From Sinimarinibacterium sp. NLF-5-8 (GTDB lineage Bacteria > Pseudomonadota > Gammaproteobacteria > Nevskiales > Nevskiaceae): a stretch of DNA of 64,000 bases. The translations under genes were made by a program, and so were the position numbers. Numbering within the stretch: position 1 is the first letter of the stretch; every line of letters begins with the position of its first letter. Location of the stretch: NCBI RefSeq assembly GCF_010092425.1, contig NZ_CP048030.1:124001-188000 (forward strand), given 5' to 3'. Positions 1 through 8,463 of the stretch are shown piece after piece. The notes under the pieces are model-generated. The model did not search any database and was not told the origin of the DNA. It worked only from the letters and a program-made list of their open reading frames with translations.

Positions 1-108
1 GCCGAAGGCATTGCCGCTTATTGCGAGGCCGAGACGCACATGATGCAGTTGTCGGATGCGCTCAGCGCGGGTCTGATTGCGGCATTTCCGGCCAGGTTCA
101 CGCGCTGA
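1..108 (+). CDS. C-terminal end of an unidentified protein (5' end outside window)
   Basis: An open frame runs from the first base to a TGA at 106-108 and gives about 35 residues, including the stretch [16 protein letters not shown] and ending FPARFTR. I do not recognise the family from this tail. It is read as a real gene end because a strong terminator-like hairpin follows 18 bases later and the next gene, recQ, converges on it. The function cannot be told from this fragment. Confidence 0.5.
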   Translation, partial: AEGIAAYCEAETHMMQLSDALSAGLIAAFPARFTR

Positions 109-126
109 TTTTGACGCGCGCCAAAG

Positions 127-162
127 CAAAACAATGGCGGTCTGCGGGCTGCCATTGTTTTG
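127..162. terminator. Bidirectional intrinsic terminator between converging genes
   Basis: CAAAACAATGGC at 127-138 and GCCATTGTTTTG at 151-162 form a perfect 12-bp stem around a 12-base loop. The stem starts with an A-rich arm and ends with TTTTG, so it can work in both directions. It lies between the rightward gene ending at 108 and the leftward recQ stop at 171. Confidence 0.85.
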
Positions 163-170
163 TGCGCGCG

Positions 171-2015
171 CTATTGGCTGACGACGTAATCGTGAATCAG
201 GCCAATGAAATCATCGCTGTACAGTTCCAGCTTGCGCTCGCCAACGCCGGGGATGCGCGCAAAGTCATCCAGCGTTTGCGGCTTGTGCCGCACCATCGCG
301 CGCAGGCTGGCATCGGAAAACACCATATACGGCGCAATGCTGTGGGTTTCGGCCAGGTGTTTGCGCAGCATCCGCAGTTCTTCAAACAGCGCCTCATCAT
401 CTCCGCTGAGTTGTGACGGTGCCGTACGCTTGGACGGTTTGGGCTGGGCGATCGGTTCGACCACATGCACGCGCAGTTTTCCGCGCATGACCTCATGGCT
501 TTGCGGGTTCAGTGCCAGCGTTGGAAAGCCGTCTTGCGTTTCAGTAAGTAAGCCTTGATGCAGCAGAGAACGCAGGATGATGCGCCATTGCTCCACGGTT
601 AAATCTTTGCCAATGCCGTAAGTGCTCAGGTCGGTATGGCCGTTTTTGCGGATGCGCTCGGTGTTGGCACCGCGCAGCAGATCAATCACATACAACCCGC
701 CGTAGCCATAACCGGGGTTGCGCTGGCGCAGGCGCGCGATGCACGACAGCAGCTTTTGTGCGGCGATGGTGCGATCGGCCGACGGGCGCGGTTCGCAGCA
801 GTTGTCGCAGCGGCCACAGGGATCGCTGCGCTGTTCGCCAAAGTAACGCAGCTGAATGTTGCGACGGCACTCGCCCGACTCGGCGTAATCAATCACTTGA
901 CGCAGCTGTTGGCGCGCGACGCGCTGTTCTTCTTCCAGGGGTTCGCCGGTTTCGGGATGAATCTTTTTTTGGATCAGAAACTCAGCAGTGCGGATGTCGC
1001 CCAGAGCGTAATACAGCGTGCAGCGTGCGGGTTCGCCGTCGCGTCCGGCGCGGCCGGCTTCCTGGTAATAGCCTTCGATCGTCGATGGCAGGCCGTAGTG
1101 AATCACCCAGCGCACGTCGGGTTTGTTGATGCCCATGCCAAAGGCGTTGGTGGCAACGATGATTTGTGCATCGTCACGGATGTAGCGATCCTGGTGCTCA
1201 CGGCGGATGTTGGCGGCCAGACCGGCGTGATAGGGCAGGGCGTTGACGCCATCGGCTTGCAGGCGCTCCGCGAGTTCTTCTACGCCCTTGCGCGACAGGC
1301 AGTAAATGATCCCGGATTCACCGCCGCGCGCCTGGTTGAGCAGCTCGGCGTAAGTGTGTTTGTCCTTGCTGCGCACGGCGTAGTGCAGATTGCTGCGCTC
1401 AAAGCTGGCGACATGGGTAAACGCCTCGTGCAGCGCCAGTTGCTCGATGATGTCGCTGCGCACGCGCTCGGTGGCGGTGGCGGTAAATGCCCAGCACGGC
1501 AGGTGTTCAAAGCGCGCGCGCACGGCGGCGAGCTGACGGTATTCAGGGCGAAAATCATGCCCCCATTCAGAGACGCAATGCGCTTCGTCGATCACCAGCG
1601 CGGTCAGGCCGACTTGCTGATCCAGATCACGCAAAAAACCGTTTAAAAACTCCGGCAACAACAGCCGTTCAGGGGCGACGTACAGCAGCTTGACTTGCCC
1701 GCGCATCAAGGCCTGGCAGCGCTCGGCGGTTTGGCGGCCATCCAGCGTGGAGTTCAGAAAAGTGGCGGGGATGCCCATGGCATCCAGCAGGCGCACCTGA
1801 TCCTGCATCAGCGCAATCAGCGGCGATACCACCACGGTGACGCCGGGGCTGAGCACCGCGGGCAATTGAAAGCACAGTGATTTGCCGCCACCGGTGGGCA
1901 TGATCGCCAGCAGATCACGGCCTTCTAGCGCGGCTTCAACAATGCCTTGCTGGCCGGGGCGAAAGCGCTCAAACCCAAACTGGCGTTTGAGCGCGTCAAG
2001 GACCGATGGACTCAT
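171..2015 (-). CDS. recQ: ATP-dependent DNA helicase RecQ
   Basis: This is a 3'-5' superfamily 2 helicase acting in recombination and replication-fork repair. The 614-residue product matches the usual RecQ length of about 610. Walker A TGGGKS lies at residues 41-46 and DEAH at 143-146, followed by helicase motifs such as GRAGRDG. The RQC zinc cysteines are visible (CRRNIQLRYFG...CGRCDNCCEP). A C-terminal HRDC domain contains IPGVGERKLELY. The ATG at 2015 (MSPSVLDALKRQFGF) was chosen because the frame upstream of it is unlike RecQ and runs into accC. The gene lies just downstream of accC on the same strand. Confidence 0.97.
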   Translation of the reverse strand: MSPSVLDALKRQFGFERFRPGQQGIVEAALEGRDLLAIMPTGGGKSLCFQLPAVLSPGVTVVVSPLIALMQDQVRLLDAMGIPATFLNSTLDGRQTAERCQALMRGQVKLLYVAPERLLLPEFLNGFLRDLDQQVGLTALVIDEAHCVSEWGHDFRPEYRQLAAVRARFEHLPCWAFTATATERVRSDIIEQLALHEAFTHVASFERSNLHYAVRSKDKHTYAELLNQARGGESGIIYCLSRKGVEELAERLQADGVNALPYHAGLAANIRREHQDRYIRDDAQIIVATNAFGMGINKPDVRWVIHYGLPSTIEGYYQEAGRAGRDGEPARCTLYYALGDIRTAEFLIQKKIHPETGEPLEEEQRVARQQLRQVIDYAESGECRRNIQLRYFGEQRSDPCGRCDNCCEPRPSADRTIAAQKLLSCIARLRQRNPGYGYGGLYVIDLLRGANTERIRKNGHTDLSTYGIGKDLTVEQWRIILRSLLHQGLLTETQDGFPTLALNPQSHEVMRGKLRVHVVEPIAQPKPSKRTAPSQLSGDDEALFEELRMLRKHLAETHSIAPYMVFSDASLRAMVRHKPQTLDDFARIPGVGERKLELYSDDFIGLIHDYVVSQ

Positions 2016-2073
2016 GAATAGGCGCGCGCCAAAGCGGTTGCGAATACGCCATTGACAATGCCGCTCACGGTGC

Positions 2074-3441
2074 TCAGGCGTCCTCTTCCTGCGCCCAGGC
2101 TTCCAGCATTTTTTCGAGGTAGTGGATGTGATGAGTGCCCGCCGTGAACACTTCATCGCGCATGATGCGGCGGTGCAGTTCGTTGTTGGTGTTGATGCCT
2201 TCCACCACCATTTCGGCCAGTGCCTGTTGCAGGCGCGCGATCGCAGTGGCGCGATCTTCGCCCCAGGCGATGAGCTTGCCGATCATCGAATCGTAATGTG
2301 CCGGCACGCGGTAGCTGGTGTAGCAGTGTGAGTCCAGGCGAATGCCGGGGCCGCCGGGTGCGTGGTATTTGCGGATTTCGCCGGGGGAGGGGATGAACGT
2401 GCGCGGGTGTTCGGCGTTGATCCGGCATTCAATGGCATGGCCCTTGAACTGCACGTCTTCCTGCGTCAGGCGCAGCGGCTGACCGTCGGCAATCAAAATC
2501 ATCTCGCGGATCAGATCGGTGCTGGTGACCATTTCGGTGACCGGATGCTCGACCTGAATCCGGGTGTTCATTTCAATGAAATAGAACTGGCCGTTTTCAT
2601 ACAAAAACTCAAACGTGCCCGCGCCGCGATAGCCAATGCGCTTGCAGGCTTCCACGCACAGCGCGCCGATTTGTGCGCGCTGCTCGGCACTGATGCCCGG
2701 CGCCGGGGATTCTTCCACCACTTTCTGGTTGCGCCGCTGCATGGAGCAATCGCGCTCACCCAGATGAATCGCATGGCCTTGGCCATCGGCCAGCACCTGA
2801 AACTCGATATGGCGCGGGGTTTCCAGATACTTTTCCAAAAACACCGAGGCGTCCTTGAACGCACTCAACGCTTCGGTGCGCGCGATCTGGATTTTGCCAA
2901 TCAAATCAGCCGGGTCGCGCACCACTTGCATGCCGCGTCCGCCGCCGCCGGAGGCCGCCTTGATCAGCACCGGATAGCCGACTTGCTCGGCAACCGCCAG
3001 ACATTCGGCCTCATCCTCGGGCAGTACGCCGTCGGAGCCGGGCACGCAGGGCACGCCCGCGGCAATCATCTCGGCCTTGGCGTTGGTTTTTGAGCCCATC
3101 AGGCGGATGGTGTCGGACGTCGGGCCAATGAAGATGAAGCCGGATTTTTCCACCGATTCGGCAAAGTCGGCGTTTTCGGACAAAAAGCCATAGCCGGGGT
3201 GGATGGCGTCGGCCTGGGTGATTTCGGCGGCCGAGATGATCGCCGCCATGTTCAGATAGCTGCGGCCGGGCTGTGCCGGGCCGATGCAGACGGTTTCATC
3301 GGCAAAGGCCAGATGTTTGAGCTCGCTGTCGGCGGAGGAATACACCGCCACGGTTTTGATGCCCATTTCGCGGCAGCAGCGCAAAATGCGCAGGGCAATC
3401 TCGCCACGGTTGGCGATCAGCACTTTCTTGATTTGCTTCAT
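2074..3441 (-). CDS. accC: Acetyl-CoA carboxylase, biotin carboxylase subunit AccC
   Basis: AccC carboxylates the biotin on AccB with ATP and bicarbonate, the first half-reaction of malonyl-CoA synthesis for fatty acids. The 455-residue product begins [20 protein letters not shown], as is typical. It has the ATP-grasp glycine-rich loop (SGGGGRGM), the [12 protein letters not shown] stretch and the catalytic [14 protein letters not shown] segment. accB lies 14 bp upstream on the same strand, the standard accB-accC operon. The protein is about six residues longer than the E. coli enzyme at the C-terminus (EAWAQEEDA), which is unremarkable. Confidence 0.98.
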   Translation of the reverse strand: MKQIKKVLIANRGEIALRILRCCREMGIKTVAVYSSADSELKHLAFADETVCIGPAQPGRSYLNMAAIISAAEITQADAIHPGYGFLSENADFAESVEKSGFIFIGPTSDTIRLMGSKTNAKAEMIAAGVPCVPGSDGVLPEDEAECLAVAEQVGYPVLIKAASGGGGRGMQVVRDPADLIGKIQIARTEALSAFKDASVFLEKYLETPRHIEFQVLADGQGHAIHLGERDCSMQRRNQKVVEESPAPGISAEQRAQIGALCVEACKRIGYRGAGTFEFLYENGQFYFIEMNTRIQVEHPVTEMVTSTDLIREMILIADGQPLRLTQEDVQFKGHAIECRINAEHPRTFIPSPGEIRKYHAPGGPGIRLDSHCYTSYRVPAHYDSMIGKLIAWGEDRATAIARLQQALAEMVVEGINTNNELHRRIMRDEVFTAGTHHIHYLEKMLEAWAQEEDA

Positions 3442-3455
3442 GGTGATCGCCGCGC

Positions 3456-3914
3456 TTATTCGATCACGAACATGGGTTGGTCAAACTCCACCGGGCTTTC
3501 GTTATCGACAAGAATCTCGACGACGACGCCAGCCTTGTCGGACTCGATCTGGTTGAGCATTTTCATCGCCTCGATGATGCACAGCGCTTGTCCGGCCTTG
3601 ACCGTCTGGCCGATTTCGACAAACGGCTTGGCACCCGGCGAGGGCGTGCGATAGAACGTGCCCACCATGGGCGCGCGCACCACATGGCGGTTGTCGCTGA
3701 CCGGGGCTGCCGGTGCCGCTGCTGGTGCGGCGGGCGCCGGAGCTGCTGCTGGCGCGGGGGCAACGGCAGGCGCCGCAACGTATTGAACCGGCGCCGCAGG
3801 CGCAGCAACGTGACGGCTGATGCGAACCGATTCTTCGCCTTCGCGGACCTCTAGTTCAGAAACGCCGCTTTGTTCGACGAGTTCAATCAGCGTTTTGATT
3901 TTGCGCAAATCCAT
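3456..3914 (-). CDS. accB: Biotin carboxyl carrier protein AccB
   Basis: AccB carries the biotin of acetyl-CoA carboxylase. The product is 152 residues. The N-terminus [17 protein letters not shown] is typical, followed by an Ala/Pro-rich flexible linker (about residues 37-72). The C-terminal biotinyl domain has the motif EAMKM with the biotinylated lysine at K118. It is followed closely by accC. aroQ lies 20 bp upstream in the same orientation, an order common in Gamma- and Betaproteobacteria. Confidence 0.98.
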   Translation of the reverse strand: MDLRKIKTLIELVEQSGVSELEVREGEESVRISRHVAAPAAPVQYVAAPAVAPAPAAAPAPAAPAAAPAAPVSDNRHVVRAPMVGTFYRTPSPGAKPFVEIGQTVKAGQALCIIEAMKMLNQIESDKAGVVVEILVDNESPVEFDQPMFVIE

Positions 3915-3934
3915 GGGGCAGCCCTCCAGGGCTT

Positions 3935-4420
3935 TTATAAGCGTTGTGCTTGCATTTGTTGATGGGCGGCCATCAGCGCCAGCGGATAGCCATACGCGCC
4001 GCAGCCGACGATCACGCCGGCGGCAACGTCCGATAAATAGGAATGCCGACGAAACGCCTCGCGGGCGTGGACGTTGGACATGTGAACTTCGATGAATGGA
4101 ATCGCCACGCCGAGCAAGGCATCGCGCAGCGCAATACTGGTGTGGGTATAAGCGCCAGGATTGATCAGGATGAAGTCTGTGCCTTCGGTGCGCGCCTGGT
4201 GAATGCGATCGACCAATGCGCCTTCGTGGTTACTCTGAAAGCAGGTCAGCACATGCCCGAGCGCAAGCGCCTGCTGGCACAGATCGTTTTCGATCTGTGC
4301 CAGTGTCCGGGCACCGTAAACCTGCGGCTCACGGGTTCCGAGCAGATTCAGATTGGGGCCGTTGATCAGTAGCAGTTGGCTCAAGAGCGCACTCGGGTTG
4401 GCTAAGCGGTCATTCTGCAT
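3935..4420 (-). CDS. aroQ: Type II 3-dehydroquinate dehydratase AroQ
   Basis: This enzyme converts 3-dehydroquinate to 3-dehydroshikimate in the shikimate pathway. The product is 161 residues from the ATG at 4420; a TTG at 4441 would add seven. Family signatures are [18 protein letters not shown], the QSNHEG segment, NPGAYTHTS and [17 protein letters not shown], which carry the active-site Tyr, Arg, Asn and His residues. It lies upstream of accBC on the same strand, probably in one operon. Confidence 0.96.
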   Translation of the reverse strand: MQNDRLANPSALLSQLLLINGPNLNLLGTREPQVYGARTLAQIENDLCQQALALGHVLTCFQSNHEGALVDRIHQARTEGTDFILINPGAYTHTSIALRDALLGVAIPFIEVHMSNVHAREAFRRHSYLSDVAAGVIVGCGAYGYPLALMAAHQQMQAQRL

Positions 4421-4527
4421 GAGACGCCGTAAAAATCTCAAGATGAACGCAAATGTGAGCAGGTTGTGTGGAAGATCGGATCAGATCGTCCGCGAGAGGC
4501 CGTTGATTGAGTGGGAAATTTTGATTG

Positions 4528-5046
4528 TCATTGCAGATGCGCCAGAATTTTCTGGTTGAGGACGTCGCGCGACATGCCGCCGAGAACGACCTCGGCAATC
4601 TTGCCCTGAGGGTCGATCAGGACGGTATACGGCAGTGCGCCACGCTCATTGCCGAGCGCCTGCATCGCCACATCGGCACCTGCAAAATCGGCCATCACCG
4701 GGTAATTGATGCCAAAGCGGGTGACGACGGGGGCAATCGCTTCTTCACTGTCCAGCGCCGGGCCGAGGATGCGCAGCCCCCGGGCTGCGTACTGGCTTTG
4801 TGCTTCGACCAGCAGCGGCAGTTCGTCCATGCACGGGGCGCACCACGACGCCCAGAAATTGATCAGTACCCATTGCCCCTGCATCTGCGACAGGGTGTGG
4901 GTTTGATCTTCGGTGTCGGTGAACGCCAGCGGTGGCGCGGCTTGGCCGATCAACGGGGGGTGTTCATGTTGCAGCCATTGATAGGCGGCAAAACCGGCTG
5001 CGCCCGCAATCAGGGCCAGTATCAGAAAAGTCAGCGCAGAACGCAT
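4528..5046 (-). CDS. TlpA-like membrane-anchored thiol:disulfide oxidoreductase
   Basis: A thioredoxin-fold protein predicted to face the periplasm. One N-terminal membrane segment (residues about 4-25) is followed by a TlpA/ResA/AhpC-type domain. The redox motif is WCAPC with cysteines at 69 and 72, preceded by LINFWAS. The cis-proline loop lies in GALPYTVLIDPQGKI. Such proteins reduce periplasmic disulfides, often for cytochrome c maturation or other redox partners; the actual partner cannot be told here. The gene lies between cutA and aroQ on the same strand, with a gap of about 107 bases before aroQ. Confidence 0.88.
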   Translation of the reverse strand: MRSALTFLILALIAGAAGFAAYQWLQHEHPPLIGQAAPPLAFTDTEDQTHTLSQMQGQWVLINFWASWCAPCMDELPLLVEAQSQYAARGLRILGPALDSEEAIAPVVTRFGINYPVMADFAGADVAMQALGNERGALPYTVLIDPQGKIAEVVLGGMSRDVLNQKILAHLQ

Positions 5047-5055
5047 GAGGCATCC

Positions 5056-5403
5056 TCATGGGGGGAGTGGGGATGAGGCCGCTGCAAGCCAGGCCAGATA
5101 AGGTGCATGACCTCGATCCAGGTCGATGGCGACGATCTCGGGGAGTTCATAGGGGTGCAGGGCCAACACAAGGTCACGCAGGGTAGCGAATTGATCGCGC
5201 GCGTGCTTGATCAGCAGCAATGATTCTTCGTCCCGGCATATCTGGCCTTGCCAGCGATAGATCGAGCGCATCTGCGGCACGATGTTCACGCACGCCGCGT
5301 GACCTGCGCTGACCAGATGGGTGGCAAGGGTTTCGGCATGATCGGCGGGACAGCTCACCAGTGCGAGAGCGGTGGCCGGGGGCGGCGCAGGGACAGTGTT
5401 CAT
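5056..5403 (-). CDS. cutA: CutA divalent-ion tolerance protein
   Basis: A small cytosolic trimeric CutA1-family protein, linked in E. coli to copper tolerance although its exact role is unclear. The 115-residue product has the family core: ACVNIVPQMRSIYRWQGQI, then LLLIKHARDQF, HPYELPEIVAIDL and YLAWL. It sits 9 bp upstream of the TlpA-like gene on the same strand. The cutA-thioredoxin pairing is common in proteobacteria. Confidence 0.95.
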   Translation of the reverse strand: MNTVPAPPPATALALVSCPADHAETLATHLVSAGHAACVNIVPQMRSIYRWQGQICRDEESLLLIKHARDQFATLRDLVLALHPYELPEIVAIDLDRGHAPYLAWLAAASSPLPP

Positions 5404-5448
5404 GCCGCCTATTGTGCCGCCAGAACAGGTTTTGGGGTCAGTGCCTGA

Positions 5449-5778
5449 TTACGATTTTTGCGTTGTTGTGACGCTGTTGCCTGGAACGTCGTCGGGCAAG
5501 GCGCGCGGGGGTGGCTGGATGTTTTTGACGGATCGGCGCGCAACGCCATAGGGCGGGTTTTGCAGGGTACAGCTCAGTTGCAGATCGGTTCCGGTATGTT
5601 GCGCGCAGAGCGCAGCAGGCGTGGTGGCAGTGGCGTTGGCAAGGCCTGGATCGGCATGGCTTTGGCTGCCGGACAACCATGCACCTGCCGCCATGCCACT
5701 GAAGATCAGCACCAGCGCCTGCAGGCGTTTGAGGCCGGTGCGTTGGGCAACCCAATGTTCGTCGTAGATGCGCAGCAT
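5449..5778 (-). CDS. Small predicted exported protein, family unknown
   Basis: A 109-residue frame starting with ATG at 5778 (MLRIYDEHWV). A hydrophobic stretch at about residues 22-37 resembles an uncleaved signal anchor or signal peptide and ends near SQSHA. The rest has two cysteines (C58, C70) in a context that could form a disulfide, and TLQNPPYGVARRSV. It ends 45 bases upstream of cutA on the same strand. I do not recognise it. Coding status rests on the signal-like segment and the otherwise empty space, so this is tentative. Confidence 0.4.
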   Translation of the reverse strand: MLRIYDEHWVAQRTGLKRLQALVLIFSGMAAGAWLSGSQSHADPGLANATATTPAALCAQHTGTDLQLSCTLQNPPYGVARRSVKNIQPPPRALPDDVPGNSVTTTQKS

Positions 5779-6000
5779 GGCAAAGCGGATGGCTGGAACG
5801 TTCGGATGGAGCGGGTCAGTGTAGAAGGGTTGGCACAGATGGCGCGACAAGGCTGACCAAAGGCCGGGTTTGTGTCGATGAGCGCGATTGCCGCCGGTGC
5901 CGGGCTTGTCGTGCCGGAAGGGGTGTGACAGGTGAAACCAGGCAAACAGTTCCGGACAAATCCGCATAATGCGCGCCGTTTTGGGGATTCGTGGATCATC

Positions 6001-7365
6001 ATGGGCGTATCGACAACCGTGGCACTGCGCAATGAAGTGGGGGCCAACCTCAAACTGGCGCTGCCAATCATGGTCACCCAATTTACGTTCATGGGCATGG
6101 CCACGGCCGATACGATGCTGGCCGGTCGCCACAGCGCCGACGCGCTGGCAGCGGTGGCGGTGGGCGCCAACATCTGGTTTTTGCTGCTGATCATGTTCAT
6201 GGGCACGCTGATGGCGTGCGCGCCGATCATTGCCCAGCGCGTCGGTGCGGGGCGGGATGCTGATGACACCGGAGTGTTTGTGCGCGGCGCGCTGCTGATT
6301 GCCGCCGCACTGGGAGTGGCGTGGATGCTGTTGATGCGCATCGTCCCCGGGCCGGTACTGGCGTGGCTGGAACTGGGCGAGCCAGCGCAGCAATACGCTT
6401 ATGACTACCTGATGGCTGCATCGTGGTCGGGTGTTCCGCTGTGTCTGTGCTTTGTCGCGCGCAACGCTGCCGAAGCCCATGGTCTGACGCAGGTGGCGCT
6501 GGTTTGCGGGGTGATCGGACTGATCACCAATGTGCTGGTGGCCTATGGCCTGCTGTTTGGGCACTGGGGACTTCCCGAACTGGGCCCTGAAGGGTGTGGC
6601 TGGGGCAGTACGGCCGCAGCGTTGGCGATGCTGCTGGCTTACGCCGCCCAGTTTGCACGCCTGCCAGCCTTGCGCGCGCTGCGCATTTTTCGGCGCGGCT
6701 GGCCGGTTTGGCAGACCGAGCTGCGCGAAGTGCTGCGACTGGGATTGCCGATTGCGATGATTCTTGCGGCGGAGTCCTGGCTGTTCAATGTGTGCGCGCT
6801 GTTGATGGCGCGCTTTGGTGCCGGCACCGTGGCGGCGCATCAGGTGGCGATCAACTTTGCCGGACTGTGCTTCATGGTGCCGCTGTCGATTGGCTTTGCC
6901 ACCACGGTGCGGGTTGGTTATGCCGCAGGGGCGCGGGATTTTTCCGCTGTGCGCCTGCGCGGGCAGACCGGCATGTTGATGGGCATGGTGTTTTCGCTGG
7001 TCAGCGCCAGCGTGATGGCGTTTTTTCCGGCATGGGTCGTCGGGCTGTATACCGATGATGTGCAAGTGCAGCGGATCGCTGTGCAGTTTTTGCTGTTTGC
7101 CGCATTGTTTCAGCTGTTTGACGGGATTCAGGCCACGGCCAACGGCGCCCTGCGCGGCGTCAAGGACACCAAAATGCCGATGCTGATCACGGTGACGGCG
7201 TACTGGCTGGTGGGATTGCCGCTGGCGGTGGGGCTGGCGTTTACCACCACACTGGCTGCGCGCGGCATCTGGGTGGGCTTTGTGGTGGCGCTGGCACTGG
7301 CGGCGCTGGGGCTGGGGCTGCGCTTCAGGCGTGTCGGCCAAAAATTTTCACGGGTGCCTCGATAA
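6001..7365 (+). CDS. MATE-family multidrug/cation antiporter (NorM-like)
   Basis: An inner-membrane exporter using a Na+ or H+ gradient to expel organic cations and drugs. The 454-residue protein is hydrophobic throughout, consistent with 12 membrane helices. It has MATE hallmarks: LALPIMVTQFTFMGMATADTM near the N-terminus, the second-half repeat RLGLPIAMILAAESW, and FQLFDGIQATANGALRG. The ATG at 6001 (MGVSTTVALRNEVG) fits family N-termini better than an in-frame ATG 69 bases upstream. It stands alone on the + strand between leftward genes. The substrate is unknown. Confidence 0.93.
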   Translation: MGVSTTVALRNEVGANLKLALPIMVTQFTFMGMATADTMLAGRHSADALAAVAVGANIWFLLLIMFMGTLMACAPIIAQRVGAGRDADDTGVFVRGALLIAAALGVAWMLLMRIVPGPVLAWLELGEPAQQYAYDYLMAASWSGVPLCLCFVARNAAEAHGLTQVALVCGVIGLITNVLVAYGLLFGHWGLPELGPEGCGWGSTAAALAMLLAYAAQFARLPALRALRIFRRGWPVWQTELREVLRLGLPIAMILAAESWLFNVCALLMARFGAGTVAAHQVAINFAGLCFMVPLSIGFATTVRVGYAAGARDFSAVRLRGQTGMLMGMVFSLVSASVMAFFPAWVVGLYTDDVQVQRIAVQFLLFAALFQLFDGIQATANGALRGVKDTKMPMLITVTAYWLVGLPLAVGLAFTTTLAARGIWVGFVVALALAALGLGLRFRRVGQKFSRVPR

Positions 7366-7436
7366 GCGCCAGACACGCAAACGGCGCATGGCCTGGACAA
7401 AGATGTTTTTGATCCTTGGCCGATGGCGCGCGCGGC

Positions 7437-8249
7437 TTAACCCGGCATCGGCAACCCAAAAAACCGCCGCGCCGTGCGCGCGCTCATATCCGCCACATAG
7501 CTTTCGGGCTGACCGCGCGCGTGGGCGATGGCCTTGACCACCCACGGCAAATACGCCGGTTCATTGCGGCGGCTGCTGGTCTTGGGCGCGGTGCGCGGCA
7601 GCAGATAGGGTGAATCGGTCTCGATCATCAGACGTTCATCGGGGACCATCGTCACCGCCTCGATCAAGTGCTTGCCACGGCGCTCATCGCAAATCCAGCC
7701 GGTGATGCCAATGTGACAATCCAGCGCCAGATAATCGGCCAGCGCCGCAGCGGTATCGGTAAAGCAATGCACCACCACCGCCGGCAACTGCGCGCGGTAT
7801 TCGCGCAGGATCGCCAGAAAATCGGCGTGGGCATCACGCTGGTGCAAAAACACCGGCTTGCGATGCTTCACGGCCAAATCCAGCTGCGCCGTAAACGCTT
7901 GCTGCTGCACCGCGCGCGGGGACAAATCCCGAAAATAATCCAGCCCGCATTCGCCTAAAGACACCACCTCCGGCGACTGCGCCAAGGCATCAATTTGCGT
8001 CGCCAGTGCCGCGCCCCAGGCGCTGGCGTAATGTGGATGCAGCCCCGCCGTAGCAAACAACTGCCCGCGATGCGTTGCCGCCATCTGCTGCGCCGCTTGG
8101 TTGGACGCAGCATCGCTGCCGGTGATCACCATTTGCATCACCCCAGCGTCGCGCGCGCGCGCCAGCACCGCATCCAGATCGGTGGCAAAACTGTCGTGAG
8201 CGAGGTTGACGCCAATATCCACCAGCGCCCAGGTGTGAGTTGTGTCCAT
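7437..8249 (-). CDS. tatD: TatD-family metal-dependent deoxyribonuclease
   Basis: A TIM-barrel hydrolase; E. coli TatD is a 3'-5' exonuclease acting on single-stranded DNA and RNA in oxidative-damage repair. The 270-residue product from the ATG at 8249 begins MDTTHTWALVDIGVNL, close to the DIGVNL start of true TatD. Further family segments are GECGLDYFRDLSPRAVQ, PVFLHQRDAH, HCFT and ETDSPYLLPR. A TTG four codons upstream is an alternative start. It converges on the MATE gene with a 71-base gap and no strong terminator. Confidence 0.93.
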   Translation of the reverse strand: MDTTHTWALVDIGVNLAHDSFATDLDAVLARARDAGVMQMVITGSDAASNQAAQQMAATHRGQLFATAGLHPHYASAWGAALATQIDALAQSPEVVSLGECGLDYFRDLSPRAVQQQAFTAQLDLAVKHRKPVFLHQRDAHADFLAILREYRAQLPAVVVHCFTDTAAALADYLALDCHIGITGWICDERRGKHLIEAVTMVPDERLMIETDSPYLLPRTAPKTSSRRNEPAYLPWVVKAIAHARGQPESYVADMSARTARRFFGLPMPG

Positions 8250-8320
8250 GTTGTGATTCAAGGCAAACGGCCGTGCGCGATTTGTAAGGGCGCAGGAGCA
8301 TAGCCCAAGAGTGGCTTGCC

Positions 8321-8355
8321 CCGGCCTTTGTCCGGCCTTTTGCCCCGCCTTTTGC
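8321..8355. repeat. Three imperfect 11-12 bp tandem repeats upstream of tatD
   Basis: CCGGCCTTTGT (8321-8331), CCGGCCTTTTGC (8332-8343) and CCCGCCTTTTGC (8344-8355) follow head to tail in the gap between the tatD start and the MmeI-like stop. No coding function is apparent. They could be a polymerase-slippage product or part of the tatD leader. Confidence 0.65.
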
Positions 8356-8463
8356 AGCCTCTGGCAAGGGGTATGGCAATGGGCGGCATGTAATCAGCCC
8401 GATCCAAAACCTCTGCCGCAGACCCCAGCAGGGGTGAGGCCATTTTAAAACACCCGCGCGCGC

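Noticed and set aside
5779-7341. Very long minus-strand frame opposite the MATE gene
   Set aside because: It is rich in His, Gln, Arg and Pro with no family features, and mirrors the third-position bias of the true membrane protein gene. Only its last 109 codons, beyond the MATE gene, are kept as a possible small gene.
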